Shown: piece after piece, positions 32,418 to 42,096 of the stretch | Position numbering within the stretch: the first letter of the stretch is position 1 | Layout of the letters: every line of letters starts with the position of its first letter | Source: Atkinsonella hypoxylon | Lineage: Eukaryota > Ascomycota > Sordariomycetes > Hypocreales > Clavicipitaceae | Direction of reading: 5' to 3' | NCBI GenBank assembly: GCA_000729835.1 | Contig: JFHB01000046.1 | Span: forward strand, 1 to 64,000 | Length of the DNA stretch: 64,000 bases | Program-made: the position numbers and the translations under genes | Notes under the pieces: generated by a model | Database searches by the model: none | What the model saw: only the letters and a program-made list of their open reading frames with translations | What the model was told of the DNA's origin: nothing

Positions 32418-35066
32418 TCAGTCCACCTCTCGCACCTCCTTGGCAATGGCATTCACCAAGGCTACCTTGACGCCAGCGCCGGTAAGCACGTGAAGCCACA
32501 GCCGTTGCGTATCGCTCAGCCGGTCCTTGGCGCTCTTGACTTCCGCGAACATGACTTCGCCTCTCGGTGCTCCCGATGCCTGAGGAGCTCTGGCCGACAT
32601 GTCATCTGCCGCACGCCAGAGTATGAGATCCGGCACCCCTCCCCCTCGGTGCTTATACTCTTGCGCCATGACCTTGCATATCGCTGCCAGGGCACTGCCT
32701 TCAAAACAACTGACTAGTTCAGCCATGTCTTCGACGTCAAAATCCCAGTTCAATCCTACGACGCTGGTTCGACGCTCATGCTCCCTTTCCCAGACCTGCC
32801 GCAATAGACGCTCTGCTTTGCCGTTGGCAATTTCCACCAGGCGGTGGTTAATTTCTGATGCCCGCGCGGGGAAGAAGGCGTCCGTATGGAGATCCAGCGG
32901 ACATGTCTGATATGCAGTTTGGAAGACGTTCGGTATGTAAAGAAATAGGATGTCGTAGAAGAGATATGCAAAAATGGTCCGTATTGCTCCACCTTCGGCA
33001 TGATATCCCTTCCATCCTTCAGATCGGAAATAGCTTAGACACATTTCTTCTACGCTACATTCTCCTCCACTTTCAAGTTCATCGAGCCAAATCGTTTTGG
33101 TCGAGGCAGCCTGGGCGCCTGGTTTGGGTGTCAGCATACGCTTCAGCTGTATCCCTTCCACATTTATTTCCAACGGTTCTGCGAGCCGGACGTGACCAAA
33201 ATCATGCTGTAGCCGCTTGGGAATCCTCAACTTCTTTTCGAGCTTGATCAATCGCTTCTGTAGGTCGTAATGATGAATGAGATGGCAGTCTGGATCCTGA
33301 AGCCCAGCTTCACAGGTCGTAGCGGCGATCTTCTTCCAGCGTTTCTTGCGTTGCTCAATGTCACCCGTCACCCTCCCGTCTTCGAAATTTGGCATGTAGT
33401 GCTCTTCCAGCAGGGCTTTGCGCTGATACCAAGAACCTCGACGGGCTAGATGAAAGAGCCTCTGGTTGAGGAGTTCCACCAGAAGCTCATGCTCCCGAGC
33501 ATGTTCCTTGCGCCTGGCGAGAACCCATAATGCTTTGACAATAAGCCTGGTGTAAGAATGTGCTGGGTTGAAACGCCTCAAGTATGCCCCTTCACCCATT
33601 TCGTACAAGACACGCTCCTTTTCCTTTTCGTCTTCAACATAATCTTTCCATCGAGGATAAATATTGTCAAAAATTTCCATGATTCTCTCAAGGTCATCCT
33701 CGGTCGGGATTCCAGATGATTCAAGGATAGTATCTACTTCAGCTTCCAGGCGAATGGCCGCTTCAAACTCCAGAAGGTGTAAGCGCGACGCAAAAATCGT
33801 GCTCGTCCGACAGACTATGTAGTCCGGGAAGTTTCGTCTCGCAATTTTCGCCAATATGATGGTCGTAAGGGACTTTTCGGTCCATTCAGTGGACCGGTAA
33901 AAAACTAGGTGGACTCGCTCGAAGAGCTGGAAGGTTAATGGCGATAATCGAATGCAAGGTCCAAGAACTGCAAGTATTTTGTTCAAGAAATGCTCCTGGC
34001 GATTTGAATTCTGTCGTTTAAGATAGACTTTGTCGTCTTTGTTGGCAGAGTCTTGGTCTGACGCGTAGGCATCGGATTCGCAGCTATTGTGACGGCTCAA
34101 GCCAAATGCCATTAGCCCAACTTGCTGCTGGCTCATGCGACATAGTCCTCTGATCAACTCTGTTTTATTCTTCCCTTGAATTTTGGCCTCCTTAGCAAGA
34201 GGCTTGATCTCATCTAAAAGTAAGAGCGGTGCAGCCTCCTCGACACTGTCTATATGGTCTTTAGATGAATCGGCAAACGTGAACGTTCTGCCTAGATTAT
34301 GCGTTTCTAAACCGAGCCCGGGAACTATTTCATCGACAGCATCCCCGCTGTTATCTGGCAGATCCCTTGCTTTTTGCAATATTTTCATGGCGGCCTCTGG
34401 CTCTGAGACATCGGAATAATATCCCAAGCGGCTGCATCGATGCCAAACCGCCGTCTTCCTCAGAAACAATCGCACATAACTACACTTGAGAGTTAGCCTC
34501 TAACCTCGACAATCGCTTTGCCACTTGAAAGGAAAAGATACCTACAGATATTGTGCTTCATAATCCAGTTGCTTCCATTGGCGAAACACCTCCTTCTCCT
34601 TCTCGTCGAATAATTGTGACTCTTCTTCGAGGACTGTGTCAAGCGCCAGGTTGAACGCATCCACGTATATGGAGCTTCTACCCTTGATCCATACCGACGC
34701 CGTCTTATCTGTGGTTTCATCGTTCTCCGCTTTCACTTGCGATGATTTTATATGCTCATATTCCTTAATGGCCTTATCATCGATCTGCGTCGGCGGTAGT
34801 ACGTTCTCGACAGCAGTCACTCCATGAAGAGTTGAAGATTCGTTACCAGCTTCGTCGTAAGCCCTTTGCCTTTGCGGCATCGTTAATGGCCCTCTGCTTC
34901 CATTTTCGATTGACAGCGACTGTTCTGTCTCTGACTCAGAATCTCTTATCTCATCTGGCTTTCTTCGCTTCGTTGGCCGCTCATTTGTGCCGTCATAAAG
35001 TGATGTACTGTCACTACTTTCATTACCTGTATCGTTCTTTGAAAATTTTGTGACAAAAGCATCCAT
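32418..35066 (-). CDS. FAN1: Fanconi-associated nuclease 1 homologue (FAN1), VRR-NUC family
   Basis: Structure-specific 5' flap endo/exonuclease for interstrand crosslink repair. Two exons (complement): 34546-35066 and 32418-34479, giving 860 aa. The 66-nt intron (donor GTAGGT, branch CTAAC, acceptor TGTAG) joins EAQYL to YVRLFLRKTAVW in phase. The N-terminus is charged and disordered. A winged-helix/SAP-like part (MSQQQVGLMAFGLSRHN) follows, then a TPR-like helical part (for example HSYTRLIVKALWVLARRKEH). The C-terminal VRR-NUC domain carries the PD-(D/E)xK core: VPDLILW with D791, and FAEVK with E820 and K822. I chose the ATG at 35066; the frame is open 12 bases further but starts with GTG. 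No UBZ zinc finger is visible, as expected for fungal members. It is divergent from SDC1. Confidence 0.93.
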
Positions 35067-35338
35067 CGTTTCCAGCACGACGGATCACAGCCCGAATTCT
35101 CCATTGACAATCCGATGACGTGAGCCCAATTTCACGCTTTTCGGGCTAGGAGACGCGATTGTGGTGTTAAGTGAAAACACGAGGTCAGCTGACCGCGTTT
35201 CTCAGCCGGACCACAAGGTCTCACTAGTGAACATCGACCGGCATTCACCTGTCGCAGTTGAGGTTCACAAACTGGTTTCTGCCGTGGACGAATTGCGTCT
35301 CATGTCACATCCAAAAGATAGCTCACAACCGAGTAGAT
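35067..35338. promoter_or_regulatory. Divergent promoter FAN1 (-) / SDC1 (+) with CRE-like and CCAAT elements
   Basis: 272 bases between the two start codons. TGACGTGA at 35116-35123 is followed two bases later by CCAAT at 35126-35130. Confidence 0.6.
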
Positions 35339-35950
35339 ATGGCAGACAAAACATCCGACGCAGGAACGTCACCAGAGGCGGCGCATGCCGTCCCCATGGC
35401 CGAAAAAGTTCCAGAAGCCTACGCCACGCCATCCATACACCAAGTATCATCATCAATGGGCACACTAAAGGATATCGTCATGTCAGACGTGCCAAATGAG
35501 CAAGCAGCAGTATGTTGTAGCAGAGACTGGGCTCTCAATTCACCTGTTCGCATCTTTCCGCCGTATTTTATACTTGTGACTGATTACTTGCACATTAGTT
35601 CCCTGCACCAGCCAATATAGCCCCAAGTCCAGCACCAGCTCGGACAGGTACTCCTGCTCAAGGCTCAAGGGCTGCATCATTACACCCAGACCCTGGATTG
35701 TCTATGCCCTCTGAGGCTCCTGCCCACGGAGATCCGACAAGAAGGTATTTAAATACTAAGGTAACTGGCGTTTTACTTGAAGGCATGAAACAACTGGCGA
35801 AGGAGCAGTAAGTACCCAAACAACGTCACCAAAACTCGGCACGTTTGCTTACGTCAAATCCATAGACCCCAGGATCCTCTCCGCTTCCTGGGACAGTATC
35901 TTATTGGCAGATCAAAGGAATTAGAACGGCCTTCATCTTCGGGTATGTAA
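35339..35950 (+). CDS. SDC1: COMPASS complex subunit Sdc1 (Dpy-30 homologue)
   Basis: Small subunit of the Set1/COMPASS H3K4 methyltransferase. Three exons: 35339-35509, 35599-35807 and 35866-35950, giving 154 aa; introns are phase 0 and phase 2. Residues 1-106 are Ala/Pro/Ser-rich and probably disordered. The C-terminus is the Dpy-30 dimerisation helix pair: YLNTKVTGVLLEGMKQLAKEQ (from about residue 107), then after the last intron PQDPLRFLGQYLIGRSKELE. That junction rebuilds the invariant 'P-x-DP...FL..YL' signature, so the splice model is well supported. In the complex, this domain binds the tail of the Ash2/Bre2 subunit. The stop codon overlaps a donor-like GTATGT, so an alternative 3' end is possible. 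It shares its promoter region with FAN1. Confidence 0.9.
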
Positions 35951-36251
35951 GCTGGCAGGAAATATGAGCGCAAATCGAGGAATACATGGGCTGGCGTTGG
36001 GGTTTGATGTTATATTGCCGAAATAAATACGCACAATGATACCAAATGGAGAAAGACGCTTTCACAGTAACATTTATATGGTCAAAGAGCTTTCATATTT
36101 TAGCTTCGTCGACTAATTCGTCAGGGTCATCTCGACCAAGGACCAGCATCAGGGCTCTAAATGCAAGTTTTTGCCATAATTTTCCTCCCCAACTCCAAGG
36201 ACCAATGCGAATCCATCAACCAGACTGTAACCAACTCATTGCTTCCTCACT

Positions 36252-36963
36252 TTATGCGACAATGGTGGAAGCAGTGGCGGATTCGTACTTCCAGGTAGGG
36301 GGCAGGACACCGACGGTCTTGTAATAGCGAGCAAGACGGTGAATTCGCGACTCGATGAGAATGAGGCGGAACTTGGAGTCCTTGTCCTTGCGGTTGCGCT
36401 CGAGGTGCTTGCGAACAGCGACGGCCTGCATACATAGACGTTAGTCGCATAATTCTAGAGATACATCACTCGTCCATGTTATTTCTCTATACCACGCACC
36501 TTCTTGATCAACATGTACAGATCCTCAGGTAGCTCGGGGGCAAGGCCTGCGATAATCACTCTGTCAGCGTCAACCGTACAGAGGCAGTCAAGACAAGGCT
36601 TGTCTTGTGATAATTGTTCTTCCTTCGCTGCATCTCTATTTGCGCTTTCAGGGTACCATACCGTTCGACTTCAGAATTCGGAGGATTCGGTTACCTACGA
36701 AATAGGTGTCAGAAAAGTCTCTAAATTTCAATTCGTCGTTTCTCATCTTCTCCAAACATACCGGTAATGATCTTGACCTGGGCAACACCGTGGGAGTCAC
36801 GGAGAATAACACCGATCTGAGAAGGTGTAGCACCCTTTCTGGCGAGCTTGCAGATCTGCTCGACGACCTGCTCGGGGGTAGTCTTCAACCAGGAGGGAGG
36901 AGCGCGAGAGTAGGGGATAGCGGAGGCAGAAATACCCTTGCCCTTGCTGTGAAGTCTACCCAT
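36252..36963 (-). CDS. RPS13: 40S ribosomal protein S13 (uS15)
   Basis: Small-subunit protein near the platform and the 60S bridge. Four exons (complement): 36762-36963, 36662-36694, 36500-36546 and 36252-36425, giving 151 aa, exactly the usual eukaryotic length. Exon 2 is only 33 nt and exon 3 only 47 nt; all donors are GTATGN or GTGCGT and phases agree. The sequence runs MGRLHSKGKGISASAIPYSR, TPSQIGVILRDSHGVAQVK, ITGNRILRILKSNG, LAPELPEDLYMLIKKAVAVRK, and ends YYKTVGVLPPTWKYESATASTIVA, matching the family end to end. Intron-rich ribosomal genes are normal in filamentous fungi. It is convergent with SDC1, with 301 bases between the stops. Confidence 0.97.
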
Positions 36964-37856
36964 CTTGGTTGTGTGTTGTCGTAGTGGTTGAGAATGGATG
37001 AGATGTCGGCTCGCAGTCGTGAAGTCGCAAGTCTCAAGAGTATTGTGTGGAGCTGCAAATTTTCGCTTAGTTAGGGCAGAGTGTAGTTAGTGGGTGGGCA
37101 GTTAGCACTGTCAAATTGCTAAATCCAGGAGATAGCTGGGATTCTAGTTTCACGTGATATCTCACATTCTATAACAAATTTAGTGGAGCAAGTCCCTTGC
37201 GCTAGCTTTGGCTCCACATGGATGTTCTACTTTTTCTTTCCCTCAAATTTCTTTTTTTGCTTGCTCCTATTCTGCTGACGCGTAGGTTTCTGAGTCGTAT
37301 GTAGTATTGTCGTCTACCATCAACATTTGCCACTTCACTTCAAGTACACTTGTGGGCTGCAATACAGGCCTCAACGAATGAAATTGTAAGTAAGATGTCC
37401 TGCTATTCACTACATTAGTTCCACGGCGCTTTTACATGATGATAAGAACACAATTTTTTACTATTTCTGGTACCTCTTATGTTAGAGTCTTCTGACTCAA
37501 TGAATGAACTGGACTTCTGATATTTTGCTTCACGTTCAATCTTCGCGCGAACCCTCGTTTAGTAACCCTGAATGGACTTGAGCTAATTTCAAGCAGTATT
37601 TCGTCACTTCTTTTCGGTTTCCCTTTTTACATAGAAGCCTCACGAGTCAAAGAAGCGCCGCTACGTGACGTAAATTAAAACCGCAACTCCGTGTCAGATT
37701 AGACTTGTCTCGTGCTTTTGGCTAATCACTGCCATATCATCCTCCTGATTCCTCGATCCTGTTTTATATATGAAAGAATACGACGATCAACTGTGAGAAA
37801 CAGTTTTCTGTTGCCCTATAACATAACGTGATATACCCCTGCCCCCGTTTGGATAA
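36964..37856. promoter_or_regulatory. RPS13 upstream region and U2AF65 3' flank
   Basis: 893 bases. It is T-rich around 37220-37260 and has a TGACGTAA (CRE-type) site at 37666-37673. No coding signal. Confidence 0.4.
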
Positions 37857-39864
37857 TCACCATGCACTCACGTCAAAATTTTCCTGCACGCTGGGTCAGA
37901 TTCATGTTAAAGCAAAGGATGGAAGAGTGCTGGTGTTATACCTCTGGAAAGTACGTCGTAACGACAGTCCGATCTGCAAACTTTCTTCCAGCTAGAGCAG
38001 TGAGAGCCTTGTGACAAGATTCCGGCGTGTCGAATTTGACAAAGATCTTGCCCACTCCGGCAGACTGTCTGCTTCCGCCTATCGGTCGAGGAATCTTGAG
38101 TTCTAAGATAGTGCCGTATTTGGAGCATTCGTCGCGCACATCATCGCAGATTTCTGTTGATCAGGTCAGCCGTATGTCAATTTGAAGCGCGAGCTTCCTA
38201 TACCTTCATATTCTTCATTATCCATTAGCTCTTCCGGAGTGACCATGTTGAGGAGTTGTAAAACACGACCCTTTCCAGCGTCGTTGGATGTTTGAGATGC
38301 AAGGCCGCTGATGGCCGTAATGCCCACGTCGAAATTAGCGACTTGCGTAGGGCCAATACTGGCTTTTTTCACCCTGAGCTTCTTCCCACCGACATCCATG
38401 CCATTCAGAGCATTCAAGGCAGGCTCGTTAGCCGAGCCCGGCTCAAGGTACTCGGCAAAAGCAATGCCCTGCGTAGGTTAGTGTATACTGGCAGCTGAAT
38501 GATATCCTTATACATAGGCGACGTACCCGTGATTCTTCAGTGCTTCGATCTTTGACGAGCACAAATGCCTTGGGCTTCCCAAAGGCGGCGAGCAGCTCGA
38601 TAACCTGGTCCTCTGTGAGGAAGGTAGGAATATTCGTGATGGACAACTTATGTACTGTGTCCGGCACTACATTTGAAACAACATCAGGATCGAATGTCAT
38701 TTCCTCAGGAATAGCTGGCATAACATAGTCCTTGGGACGTCGGATGGATAAGCCATGTTGCTCAGTGCCAGTACCATTCATGGCATCGTCTGGCTCCATA
38801 GTTATTCCGTCAAACGCCAAGGCTACCGTCGCATCATTGGCACTCCTGAATTCCAGAACAGCGAAGGAATGATCAGTGGAAAATTGACAGTGAGTGCAAG
38901 GGTCCGAACTTTCAATCACGTTCAGGCCGTTGAGTTGAAGATTAAAGAATGACACGACGCTCTCTTCAGTGCTTCCGCTTGGCATGTTCGAGACAATCAG
39001 ACGTTTTGACTGCCTCGAATTGCTTGCCTTTAGACCAGCGCTTGACACACCGCCATTGGGCTCTTTCATAAACGCCTGCAACTTGGTGGGATCCATTGGC
39101 TGCTGTCGCGGGGCTCCAGGTAGAGGAAACATGCCGGACAGTTTTGCCTGCTCAGCAGTGACCACTTCATATCCAGGAGGTTTGATGTCCCATTGCGTCA
39201 TCCTTCTCTTGCGCTCGAGGACTGGCACGATATCTGTCAAGTCTGGGGTTGGTTCCTTTGGCCGAGGAGGGGTGGGACTCCTGCGAGCCTCCTGCCTTGC
39301 AAAGACACCGTCATCTCGTCGATCTCGACCACTCCGGCGACGGTCATCAAAGCCGTCCCGATCTCGTCTACTAGGTCTGTTGTCGTCGTCGCGGCGAGCG
39401 TCTCTTCGTGAGGAACCTCGATCACGGTCCCATTCACGTTCGCCTCGACGGTCCCGTCCGGAGTATCTGTCCTCTCGTTCCCGGTCACGATGGTTGCGGC
39501 TGGAAGAGTAAGCGTCCACATCTCCTTCCCCTCGGCGATGGCTGCCACGGTGGTCAGGGGATCTTGATCGTCTACGCTCGCGCTCGCGATCACGCTCACG
39601 ATCCCTGTCCCGATCTCGATGGCCGTCCCTGTCTCTGTGGCGGTCGCGGCGGTCGTCCCGGTCACCTCTTGAGGACTGGAATACGGTTAGAAGGTTGAAT
39701 TGAGTATACGGCATGGATTGGTTGACGAACTGGAAAATCTCGACCCCTTCGGCCCTCTGTACCTGGAGAAATTCAGTCAGCATTGTCTTTGGAAAACATG
39801 GGCGGGATTGTCTCTTAACAGTGAAGGAGAACCAACCTCGGGAGGAGTAACTGTCGCCGTTCAT
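37857..39864 (-). CDS. U2AF large subunit (U2AF65), 3' splice-site recognition factor
   Basis: Binds the polypyrimidine tract and recruits U2 snRNP. Proposed exons (complement): 39837-39864, 38527-39665, 38204-38468, 37942-38153 and 37857-37883, giving 556 aa. The protein begins MNGDSYSSRGDRDDRR, followed by a long Arg/Asp/Ser domain (about residues 10-110). The SF1-contact/linker region follows (TQWDIKPPGYE), then RRM1 (from about 230, RLIVSNMPSG), RRM2 (from about 347, KLSITNIPTFLT ... GIAFAEYL) and the C-terminal UHM (ICDDVRDECSKYGTILELKIPRP, GKIFVKFDTPESCHKALTAL). It ends ENFDVSAW, the typical U2AF65 tail encoded by a 27-nt last exon. The first intron is the weakest part: alternative donors in the same open frame exist at ACT|GTTAAG and CAG|GTACAG. 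Orientation is divergent from OGG1. Confidence 0.9.
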
Positions 39865-40349
39865 GATGTGTTGCACTTGATCCAAGCTTGCGCGATCAAC
39901 AAGCGGCTTTGAAATTGATGCGTTGCTTGTATCTCGTCGAATGACGAAGATCTCAGTTCAATGCTTTCTATCTCTGGCGAGGCTGGAGCTTTTTCATTGA
40001 AATTTGCTAAGCCATTTTAGGACTAGTGCATTCCAGGCCTGTGGCAAGCGGCCAGTTTGATTTGGTGCAGAGGCGCTGGCCAGGGGTTCCCACTTGTGCA
40101 CGTACTGCTGCAACGCCCATCTCAGCGTCCCTAGTAGCTGCACCAGACCAATTGACGTCTGGTGCCTTCAATCTTGGAAGACCTATTAACTAATTACGGG
40201 CTTCTTTTTGTACCTACAGTGGGTGTAGGTATTCAAGTATGGAATGCTGTACCCGCTTGCTTCCCCATTGTCGTCCTTACTTAGCCAAGCGACTCTGACT
40301 TCTCAATCACCGTGGACTGCACCAGATCGCGGATTCTTCGATATTCCAA
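39865..40349. promoter_or_regulatory. Divergent promoter U2AF65 (-) / OGG1 (+)
   Basis: 485 bases between start codons. At 40148-40160 a CCAAT box runs straight into TGACGTCT. These sit inside a perfect 9-bp inverted repeat (arms 40140-40148 and 40157-40165). Confidence 0.6.
40140..40165. promoter_or_regulatory. 9-bp inverted repeat enclosing CCAAT and CRE-like sites
   Basis: Arms GCACCAGAC and GTCTGGTGC are perfectly complementary with an 8-base centre. Confidence 0.75.
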
Positions 40350-41669
40350 ATGTCTGTGAAGCGACTGTCGGATTGGCAAAAGCTCCCTGTCACTCTTTCG
40401 GAGCTGTGCATCGATACAACACTAAGATGTGGGCAGTCATTCAGGTGGAGGAAAATCAGCGATGAGTGGTATAACTGCCAACGATCAAAATAATGACTTC
40501 TTGTTGGATCGCTGACTATCAACTAGGACGTGTACCCTATATGGCCGAATATTGTTTCTAAGGCAGGACCCGACTCATCTTCATTTCAAAGTGGCCTGGC
40601 CTGATCCTCACGACGCTTTACCCACTCCACCAGCACTCATACACGCAAACAGGAATGACGAGGATGATACAGAAGAGCTTCTGCGTCGGTACTTCAGTTT
40701 GAATCTTAATTTGAGTTCTCTCTATGATCAATGGTCTGCAGCAGACCCCAACTTCCAAAAAAAGGCACCCAGGTTCACTGGCGTCCGCATCTTGAGTCAA
40801 GATGCCTGGGAAGCTCTTATATGCTTCATCTGTAGCAGCAACAATAATATCAGCAGAATATCCCAGATGGTAAGGATTCAATGGCCACTCCTACATGTTA
40901 TAACTGCTCACATACTCAGGTCCACAAGTTGTGTCATCACTATGGTCCACTGCTTGGGCATATTGAGGATGAGCCCATGCACGATTTTCCAACTCCCGAG
41001 GCTCTTACTGGTAAAACGGTGGAATCACATCTTCGAGAACTAGGATTCGGTTACCGTGCCAAGTATATAGCTGATACTGCACGGGTGATTGCTCTAGAGA
41101 AACCAGCCAACTGGTTAGACTCGCTTCGAAACCCACGCCATTCAGCACCGCGCGTGCTTCAAGCAGACTCCGCGACTGGCGATCTCACGTACAAAGGCGC
41201 ACACGAAGCGCTGCTATCCTTGACGGGTGTTGGACCCAAGGTTGCTGATTGCGTATGTCTTATGGGGTTAGGATGGGGTGAGTCTGTTCCTGTGGATACT
41301 CACGTCTGGCAAATTGCACAGAGGGATTACAAGTTTGGCAAGACGAAAGCGAAGACGTTCAACAAGGCCATGTATGATGCAGTCGGGAATCATTTCCGAA
41401 AGATTTGGGGCGATCACGCAGGGTGGGCTCATTCCGTGCTCTTCACCGCTGACCTCCGAGAGTTCTCAGATCGCAAGGCGCGGACTGAGGGCGGGAAATC
41501 ATTGGAAGTCAAGAAGGGGATACAGGAGGAAGAGTTGATTGTAAAAGGACCAAGAAGAAGAAAGTCGGCAACACAGGCCAAAATGAAGGTCGAAAGAGAA
41601 GTGGAATATTCTGGAGACACAAAAGTCATAGAGACGAAGACATCATACAAACGGCGGCGGATTAGTTAA
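40350..41669 (+). CDS. OGG1: 8-oxoguanine DNA glycosylase/AP lyase
   Basis: Removes 8-oxoG opposite C in base excision repair, in nucleus and mitochondria. Three exons: 40350-40468, 40527-40869 and 40920-41669, giving 403 aa; introns (58 and 50 nt) are phase 2 and phase 0. The N-terminal domain has LPVTLSELCIDTTLRCGQSFRW. The junction restores SDEWTCTLYGRILFLRQ. CFICSSNNNISRISQM precedes intron 2. The helix-hairpin-helix is LTGVGPKVADCVCLMGLGWG, with catalytic Lys at about 261, and SVPVDTHVW gives the catalytic Asp at about 280; their spacing of 19 equals human K249/D268. The C-terminal ~60 residues are basic (KGPRRRKSATQ, YKRRRIS) and probably a nuclear signal. It is divergent from U2AF65 and tandem with SF3b155. 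Confidence 0.96.
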
Positions 41670-42096
41670 ACAGGTTCTATTCAAGACATGGATGCGACAA
41701 CGTGTAACATGACAAGAATTTCGGCTTGAAAGTTTCGAAAGAAAATGACAAGCCATCTGCGAAGCAATTCGAAATGAGGAGACTTTCCTGCATAAGCGAC
41801 TGTGTGTGAATCTATGCGAGTTGTTGCAAGTGAAAATTTTCCTGGCGCCAATTCTTGCTTAAGTTGAAGTGCTTATAATTACAAATGGCCGGCAAGGGGC
41901 CGGATAAAAGTCGGCGGGCTACCTGATGCGATGGGACTTTTTGCCGCCACAGCTTGAGCTGCCTAGGATCAAGACTTTACTTCTCTTGTATCAACTGCCA
42001 GCCCCATCCAGGCTGCGTATCCATGTGCATCCAGAACGCTGACAATTCGTCGTGCAATTTGGAACCGGGATGAAGTGCTATCTCTACTAAGTCAAT
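41670..42096 (+). promoter_or_regulatory. OGG1 3' flank and SF3b155 promoter region
   Basis: 427 bases between two genes on the same strand. No additional coding signal. Confidence 0.4.
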
